Shown here in pieces: positions 42,211 to 46,094 of a DNA stretch of 46,094 bases (the first letter of the stretch is position 1; each line of letters starts with the position of its first letter). The translations under genes were made by a program, and so were the position numbers. The DNA is from an uncultured Lachnospiraceae bacterium (GTDB taxonomy: Bacteria; Bacillota; Clostridia; Lachnospirales; Lachnospiraceae), in contig CAJUTU010000032.1 in the NCBI GenBank assembly GCA_910589385.1, positions 1 through 46,094 on the forward strand, written 5' to 3'. The notes under the pieces are model-generated. The model ran no database searches. It saw only the letters and a program-made list of their open reading frames with translations, and was not told where the DNA came from.

Positions 42211-43179
42211 TCAGGAAATCCGGATGGTAGTCCCGGCGTAAATAAGATCTGGATTGCTGATCCCATTCAAAGCGGCCAGTGCATTTGCTGTGGTTCCATA
42301 TCGCAGTGCAATCTCGCTCAGGGTATCGCCGGGAAGGATGGTGTAATATCTTGCTGTGCTGCCTGAATCTTCAGGAATCCGTATGGTTTGGCCGGCATAA
42401 ATGCGGTCAGGATCTGTAATGCCATTTAACCCGGCAAGAGTCTGGTACGTGGTGCCGTAGCGGGCTGCAATCTCACTGAGTGTATCTCCAGGCTGGACGA
42501 CATAGGTGATGTAATCTGCTGCAGGCGGTACAGGCGGTACAGGCGTATTATCCAGATGATTGAACCCACCCTGACGGATGATAGAGGCGTAGTCGTTAAA
42601 ACTGATATCCAAATCCACATTTCCACTAATTCCGGGAACACTTCCAGTGCTTGTGTACTGCCAGATTCCGTAGTCAATACCTTCATCTCGTTTGCCATAG
42701 TAAGCATACCATAGCGCATAGCGCCTTGCCAGTTCCCAGGGCAGATATGCATTCAGAAAATCCTGGTTGCTGTAATACATGGCAAAGTAGCCACGCTCTT
42801 CAATGCGTCTGCAGAAAGCGGTCACAATTTTTTCTGCCAAATCTGGGGTGATCGTGACCCCGTTCTGGGCGGCGTAATTGATGGAAGCCTGCTCAATATC
42901 ATAACAGACAGGATATTCTATCCGATAGGAAGAAATCGCGTCTATGCATCCGTCGGCTTCCTGTATTGCTGTCTCCGGGCTGATGGCGTAACAGAACCAG
43001 TAGACTCCTGCGGGCATTCCGATACGGTTACATTCTGTGATATTTTGACGGAACCTCTGGTCCAACGTGTTAAATCCATATCCTGCCCGTATCATGGCGA
43101 ATCGGCGGCCAGAGTTTTTTACCTGCGTCCAGTCTATATCCCCCTGGAATTCACTTACATCAAGTCCTTGTATACTCAT
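42211..43179 (-). CDS. GH25 lysozyme with two C-terminal LysM domains
   Basis: This 322-residue protein has a GH25 muramidase domain (about 3-195) with GLDVSEFQG (catalytic Asp7) and CYDIEQ (Asp/Glu near 95). A Pro-rich linker (PVPPVPP) and two LysM repeats (YVVQPGDTLSEIA and YTILPGDTLSEIA) follow and bind peptidoglycan. No signal peptide is seen, as in many phage-type or autolysin-like GH25 enzymes. The domain order suggests a cell-wall remodelling or phage-derived lysin. AAGGAG precedes the ATG. Confidence 0.9.
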   Translation of the reverse strand: MSIQGLDVSEFQGDIDWTQVKNSGRRFAMIRAGYGFNTLDQRFRQNITECNRIGMPAGVYWFCYAISPETAIQEADGCIDAISSYRIEYPVCYDIEQASINYAAQNGVTITPDLAEKIVTAFCRRIEERGYFAMYYSNQDFLNAYLPWELARRYALWYAYYGKRDEGIDYGIWQYTSTGSVPGISGNVDLDISFNDYASIIRQGGFNHLDNTPVPPVPPAADYITYVVQPGDTLSEIAARYGTTYQTLAGLNGITDPDRIYAGQTIRIPEDSGSTARYYTILPGDTLSEIALRYGTTANALAALNGISNPDLIYAGTTIRIS

Positions 43180-43286
43180 ATAAAACTCCTTCTTCGGAAT
43201 GGCTTTGGGTCTGTAGAATTTCCGAAAATCAGGTTCTCAATTTAGTATATGAAAAAATGGAGGAAATGTGATGTCGCAGGGACTGT

Positions 43287-43462
43287 GGATATTTCTTTTG
43301 CCTGGGTATCGTAACTCATCTTAAAAAAGAGTATAAAAATAACTGCCTGCCTCTTGCAGAAATCAGCCAAAGATGATACAATAAATTCGGTTAAAATTTG
43401 ATTGTACATCTTTGGGTGTATCTGGAAAACCGCTCCTGTTACAGCAGGGGCGGTTTCTTCTG
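43287..43462 (-). repeat. Relic copy of integrase leader and first codons
   Basis: This stretch is a diverged copy of 44725-44899. In minus-strand order it has the CGG/CCG hairpin, the AAAGATGTACAAT...ATTGTATCATCTTT hairpin, a CTGCAAGAG-CAG hairpin with T-rich tail, and then remnants of the first eight or so codons (ATACCCAGGCAAAAGAAATA). The start codon position reads ATA instead of ATG, and the rest of the gene is absent. The surrounding region 43180-43617 holds no other gene. Confidence 0.75.
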
Positions 43463-43549
43463 TCTGCGTAATCTTTCCCTGATATTCTATGAAATATAAA
43501 ACATTCTCACTCTTTACAAAATTTAAGAATTTCCTAAATGATTATGCGG

Positions 43550-43613
43550 AAATACGGCACTTTTAGGCAATTTTTGTCACTAACCTGTTTCTAACGTACC
43601 GTATTTTAACAGG
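43550..43613. repeat. Inverted repeat downstream of the integrase gene
   Basis: AAATACGG (43550-43557) and CCGTATTT (43599-43606) face each other, and CCTGTT (43584-43589) faces AACAGG (43608-43613). They lie directly past the integrase stop and might be a terminator or a recombinase binding site. No T-tract supports termination. Confidence 0.4.
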
Positions 43614-43617
43614 CGGT

Positions 43618-44748
43618 TTATAATAGTATTTTAATCTTTTCAATCTCTTCCCGGAGTTCTTCAAGCGTCCGGTGCCCATAGACCTTATTTGTAATATCTG
43701 AAAATGCGTGGCCAAGCATCCGCTTTCGATCGTTTTCATTCACATGGTATTTTTCACAGAGCATAGAAAATGTGTGACGGGTATCATGTGGAGTATGTTT
43801 TGGGAGTCCAATCTGTTCCAGAGTTTCATACATTTTTTGCCGAAAAGTGTTTGGCGTTATATCCAGAAGTTTTCCCTGGTTTTTAATTCGATGTTCCACG
43901 AGTTTATAAATACCAGAATGTATCGGGACAAAGCGCTTCTTTCCTGCGTCAGTCTTTACTCCGCCTTTGAAATATTTTTCCTTTAGATTTATTTCAATGG
44001 TTTCATATGCTTTTATCCTATATCCAGAATAGCACATGATCAGGATGAATTCCACGACAGAATCCGCTTTGTGCTGCCAGAGCACAGCAAGTTCATCTTC
44101 TGAAAAAGGAATCCCGTGTTCGTCATCTTCTGATTTTTTAATTCTTACATGTACAGAATAGTCTTTTTCACATAGTTCAAATTTTTCAGCATATGCATAC
44201 ATTTGATGGAAAAGTGATAAAATCAGTTCCAGAGAAGAATGTTTTTTAGGGCAGTTGTCCAATATGTTCTGTAGGTCATTATACCGTAAGTCAGCGAATG
44301 CTTTATCATGCAATTCAGAACAATTTTTGAATGCCGCCCGGGTAGAATTTTTACTGGCCTGGGAGTATGATTTTTTAGAATCCTCATATTTATCCTTGTA
44401 GAATTCCTCGTAAATTTCGGCAAATGTAGCTTTCTTTTCGGCATTCTTCTTAATCCTGCTGGCCTGCAGGTAATCTTTCAGAATAGTGTCCGTTGCGCTG
44501 CTCTCAAATTTATTCAGTGTCCGCTCAAACCCTGGATAATAAGTCCCGGCATGCCAGGCGGTCAGCACGGCGAAACCTTTCATATAATCGTCCACATAGC
44601 AGATAGCTTTTACCGGGGCGTACTGGCCGGGGGCAATCATTTCCGTGGCAGGTGGATACACGCCATAAGGGTTCCGGCGTTTTCCAGATAGTTTTTTAAT
44701 GGAACCGTAGCCGTTGGGGAGCTTGGGGTATTTCTTTCGTCTGGGCAT
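43618..44748 (-). CDS. Tyrosine recombinase/integrase
   Basis: This 376-residue recombinase has a basic N-terminal region (MPRRKKYPKLPNGYGSIKKL), a SAM-like core-binding domain (about 100-200) and a C-terminal catalytic domain. Catalytic residues are Arg244 (SGYRIKAYE), a Lys near 265, His321 and Arg324 (HDTRH), His347 (LGH) and Tyr357 (VYGHRT). The start ATG 44748 follows AGGAAAG. The frame could be extended 21 codons upstream, but that part is hydrophobic noise. No excisionase, relaxase or phage genes are adjacent, so it looks solitary. Its leader is structured and duplicated. Confidence 0.88.
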   Translation of the reverse strand: MPRRKKYPKLPNGYGSIKKLSGKRRNPYGVYPPATEMIAPGQYAPVKAICYVDDYMKGFAVLTAWHAGTYYPGFERTLNKFESSATDTILKDYLQASRIKKNAEKKATFAEIYEEFYKDKYEDSKKSYSQASKNSTRAAFKNCSELHDKAFADLRYNDLQNILDNCPKKHSSLELILSLFHQMYAYAEKFELCEKDYSVHVRIKKSEDDEHGIPFSEDELAVLWQHKADSVVEFILIMCYSGYRIKAYETIEINLKEKYFKGGVKTDAGKKRFVPIHSGIYKLVEHRIKNQGKLLDITPNTFRQKMYETLEQIGLPKHTPHDTRHTFSMLCEKYHVNENDRKRMLGHAFSDITNKVYGHRTLEELREEIEKIKILL

Positions 44749-44899
44749 CGTATCATCTTTCCTAAAAAAGAATATAAAAATAACAGCCTGTCTCTTGCAG
44801 GCCGTCACCAAAGATGATACAATACATTTGGATTAATTTGATTGTACATCTTTAGGTGTATCTGAAAAACCGTTCCTGTTGGCGCAGGGGCGGTTTTTC
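44725..44899 (-). repeat. Integrase leader with three hairpins (intact copy)
   Basis: On the minus strand the leader has three hairpins. The first is an AAACCG/CGGTT stem at 44864-44899. The second pairs 44806-44823 with 44841-44858. The third is CCTG-CAGG near 44786-44802, followed by TTATTTTTATA. The last looks like an intrinsic terminator just before the integrase ribosome binding site, so attenuation is possible. The whole region matches 43287-43462. Confidence 0.7.
44864..44899 (-). terminator. Terminator of Uma2-family gene
   Basis: GAAAAACCG (44864-44872) pairs with CGGTTTTTC (44891-44899), with CCTG/CAGG inside. It directly follows the stop at 44902 on the minus strand; T-runs are in both arms, so it can work in both directions. 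Confidence 0.75.
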
Positions 44900-44901
44900 A
44901 T

Positions 44902-45447
44902 TTATTGCAGTAAATCACATATTCTGATAGTCAGACCGTTAAATATGTGAACCGGTATTTCATCAATAAAAGAAAACTGGTTGGAATCTTCTTCGCCATC
45001 AAAAGAATATGTTTGAATAGTTTTTATTATTGGGTTCACGATCCAGTATTCCCGAACCCCAGCAGTGCGGTATTTAAATAGTTTGACGATATAGTCCATT
45101 CGCTGTGTTGATGGGGAAACGACTTCCACAATCCAATCTGGAGCCCCGTTACATCCCTTATCATCTAGTTTGCTTTTATCACAGATAACAGATATATCAG
45201 GCTCAACATAGTCCTTATCGTCAGCATTCAAAAATACTGCGTAAGGGGCAAGATATATTTTACAGGTTCCTTCATTTGCGTCAATATAGTCTGCTATTTT
45301 TCTAGATAATGAGAAAATAATGTCTTGATGTCTTGCATTTGGCGGCGCCATCATATAAATCTGACCGTCAATCAGCTCCGCTCTCTGTCCTTCTGGCAAA
45401 GCGTAGATATCCTCAATTGTATAAATCTTTTGCTGTGGTAATGCCAT
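44902..45447 (-). CDS. Uma2-family (DUF820) putative endonuclease
   Basis: This 181-residue protein of the Uma2 group has a PD-(D/E)XK-like nuclease fold. The segments TIEDIYALPEGQRAELIDGQIYMM (Glu and Asp near 20-25), YVEPDISVICDK (near 85-95), APDWIVEVVSPSTQRMDY and KLFKYRTAGVREYWIVNP follow the family order. It carries no DNA-binding partner. Such genes are numerous in some bacteria with unclear roles. It is read toward the integrase and ends in the shared leader hairpin. The ATG follows AAAGGATG. Confidence 0.88.
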   Translation of the reverse strand: MALPQQKIYTIEDIYALPEGQRAELIDGQIYMMAPPNARHQDIIFSLSRKIADYIDANEGTCKIYLAPYAVFLNADDKDYVEPDISVICDKSKLDDKGCNGAPDWIVEVVSPSTQRMDYIVKLFKYRTAGVREYWIVNPIIKTIQTYSFDGEEDSNQFSFIDEIPVHIFNGLTIRICDLLQ

Positions 45448-45533
45448 TATGTGATCACATCCTTTCTGTAATATAGATATATAATATACTGAAAATAATA
45501 GGTTTCAGTTGTATAAAATTTACAATTTTTCTA

Positions 45534-45562
45534 TTGAAATATACGGTAAACGCACATATAAT
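45534..45562 (+). promoter_or_regulatory. Promoter of small membrane protein gene
   Basis: TTGAAA (45534-45539) and TATAAT (45557-45562) are separated by 17 bp. AAAGGAGG lies before the ATG at 45585. Confidence 0.75.
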
Positions 45563-45584
45563 AGAGAAAAAGGAGGTAAGAACC

Positions 45585-45809
45585 ATGAAAGATTTTTTTA
45601 CGAAATATCATGAAAAAATAGATTATATGTCTGTCAACCTGTTCTTATACTCTGTTTTAGTTTTAATATGTATCAAGTTATTCAGTTTTATAAATACTGA
45701 AATCATTTATGTTAGCTTAGTTCTGCTCTGCCCTCTTTTTGCATGCAATAAATTTTGTGTAAATTGGTTTAATAATTTATTGCATAGAATCTTTAGATTC
45801 AGAAGATGA
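45585..45809 (+). CDS. Small two-helix membrane protein, unknown
   Basis: This 74-residue protein has two hydrophobic segments (about 17-33 and 39-55). Its positively charged ends are KYHEK near the N-terminus and RIFRFRR at the C-terminus. I do not recognise a family. The strong ribosome binding site, good promoter and a terminator soon after the stop (45827-45856) argue that it is real. Its end overlaps the convergent gene at the window edge by 33 bp. A toxin-like or membrane-effector role is possible for such a small membrane protein next to a nuclease-like gene, but nothing shows it directly. Confidence 0.6.
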   Translation: MKDFFTKYHEKIDYMSVNLFLYSVLVLICIKLFSFINTEIIYVSLVLLCPLFACNKFCVNWFNNLLHRIFRFRR

Positions 45810-46055
45810 ACTATGCGATTGCTGTGCCTCAGATACCATGTCTGGGGTTATTTTTTCGCCGTTTAATATAGAACTTACAATATTAGGGCTTTTAATATCT
45901 AGTTCATTGACAAGTTTTAAAAGTTCTTTCTTTTCAGACAGTTCAATTTTTTTATCTTTTTGCTTATTGCCTCGTAAACCAGCAGAAGTAACATCTACAG
46001 AGAAATCAATATCGTTTGATTGTCCATCTCGCTTAAATGATCCTGAATTATTCAC
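45777..46055 (-). CDS. Hypothetical 92-residue protein
   Basis: The frame starts with GTG at 46055, just after a possible overlapping stop of an upstream gene off the window edge. It has a polar N-terminal half, then KKIELSEKKELLKLVNELDIKSPNIVSSILNGEKITPDM, which looks like two short helices, and a Ser-rich end. I do not recognise it. No ribosome binding site is clear. Its last 30 codons lie over the terminator of the plus-strand gene. It may be translated by coupling to an upstream gene, or be spurious. Confidence 0.4.
   Translation of the reverse strand: MNNSGSFKRDGQSNDIDFSVDVTSAGLRGNKQKDKKIELSEKKELLKLVNELDIKSPNIVSSILNGEKITPDMVSEAQQSHSSSSESKDSMQ
45827..45856 (+). terminator. Terminator of small membrane protein gene
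   Basis: CCTCAGA (45827-45833) pairs with TCTGGGG (45841-45847), with one wobble, and TTATTTTTT follows. It lies antisense inside the 45777-46055 frame. Confidence 0.65.
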
Positions 46056-46094
46056 GGAATAACGGCATCAACTGCTGAAACCCGCATGGTTACT

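Noticed and set aside
43287..44899. Direct repeats taken as a CRISPR array or as simple attL/attR sites
   Set aside because: Only two copies occur, 1.4 kb apart and each over 170 bp, and they include the first codons of the integrase. This fits a duplicated leader better than a spacer array or a short core site.

Overview
The window looks like a chromosomal stretch of a gut Firmicute of the Lachnospiraceae type (Blautia/Dorea/Clostridium scindens-like). This is inferred from strong AGGAGG ribosome binding sites, moderate GC, a CdaR-type regulator, ECF transporters, a class B sortase, and small families typical of that group. No rRNA, tRNA or CRISPR array is visible. Most of the window is ordinary metabolic chromosome, broken up by mobile or accessory patches.

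Layout. An ISAs1-like insertion sequence (about 90-1857) is followed by a BlaI/BlaR1-type repressor/metalloprotease pair with two clear operators (2089-5092). Next come a CdaR-type regulator and a four-gene operon: secernin-like peptidase, GltS-like symporter, glycerate kinase and TauE-like exporter (5169-11082). A TraX-like protein (11254-12000) precedes a five-gene operon: nucleoside hydrolase, SAM hydroxide adenosyltransferase and a complete ECF transporter (12268-17393). An orphan flagellin with a sigma-28-type promoter lies on the minus strand (17639-18412). A minus-strand locus resembling the 2,3-diketo-L-gulonate cluster follows (19287-23887). It has an intact reductase and LacI regulator, but its TRAP transporter is broken by a nonsense codon and two deletions. 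A family 3 beta-glucosidase is divergent from an AraC regulator, with direct-repeat operators between them (24026-27172).

Further right are a GNAT acetyltransferase, a 52-residue cysteine-containing protein, a YitT-type membrane protein, an asparagine synthetase lacking the glutaminase nucleophile region, a HIT protein with a sigma factor, a solitary murG, and two lineage-specific secreted or membrane proteins. A 155-bp element with 27-bp perfect terminal inverted repeats sits at 35153-35307. An AT-rich accessory island (35972-38313) carries a truncated Rpn-family nuclease and a coupled ABC-type ATPase/TOPRIM-like gene pair under a palindromic promoter; this is the best candidate for a defence system. 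Citrate synthase, an alpha/beta hydrolase, a sortase B and a GH25-LysM lysozyme follow.

The right end holds a solitary tyrosine recombinase whose structured leader and first codons are duplicated about 1.4 kb away as a relic. It is followed by a Uma2-family gene and two small convergent genes at the edge.

How the parts work together. Several blocks are self-contained regulator-plus-effector modules: BlaI/BlaR1, CdaR with the glycerate operon, LacI with the diketogulonate locus, and AraC with the glucosidase. The ECF operon couples import of an unknown vitamin- or nucleoside-like substrate to cleavage of SAM and nucleosides. The accessory regions show gene decay and mobile activity side by side.
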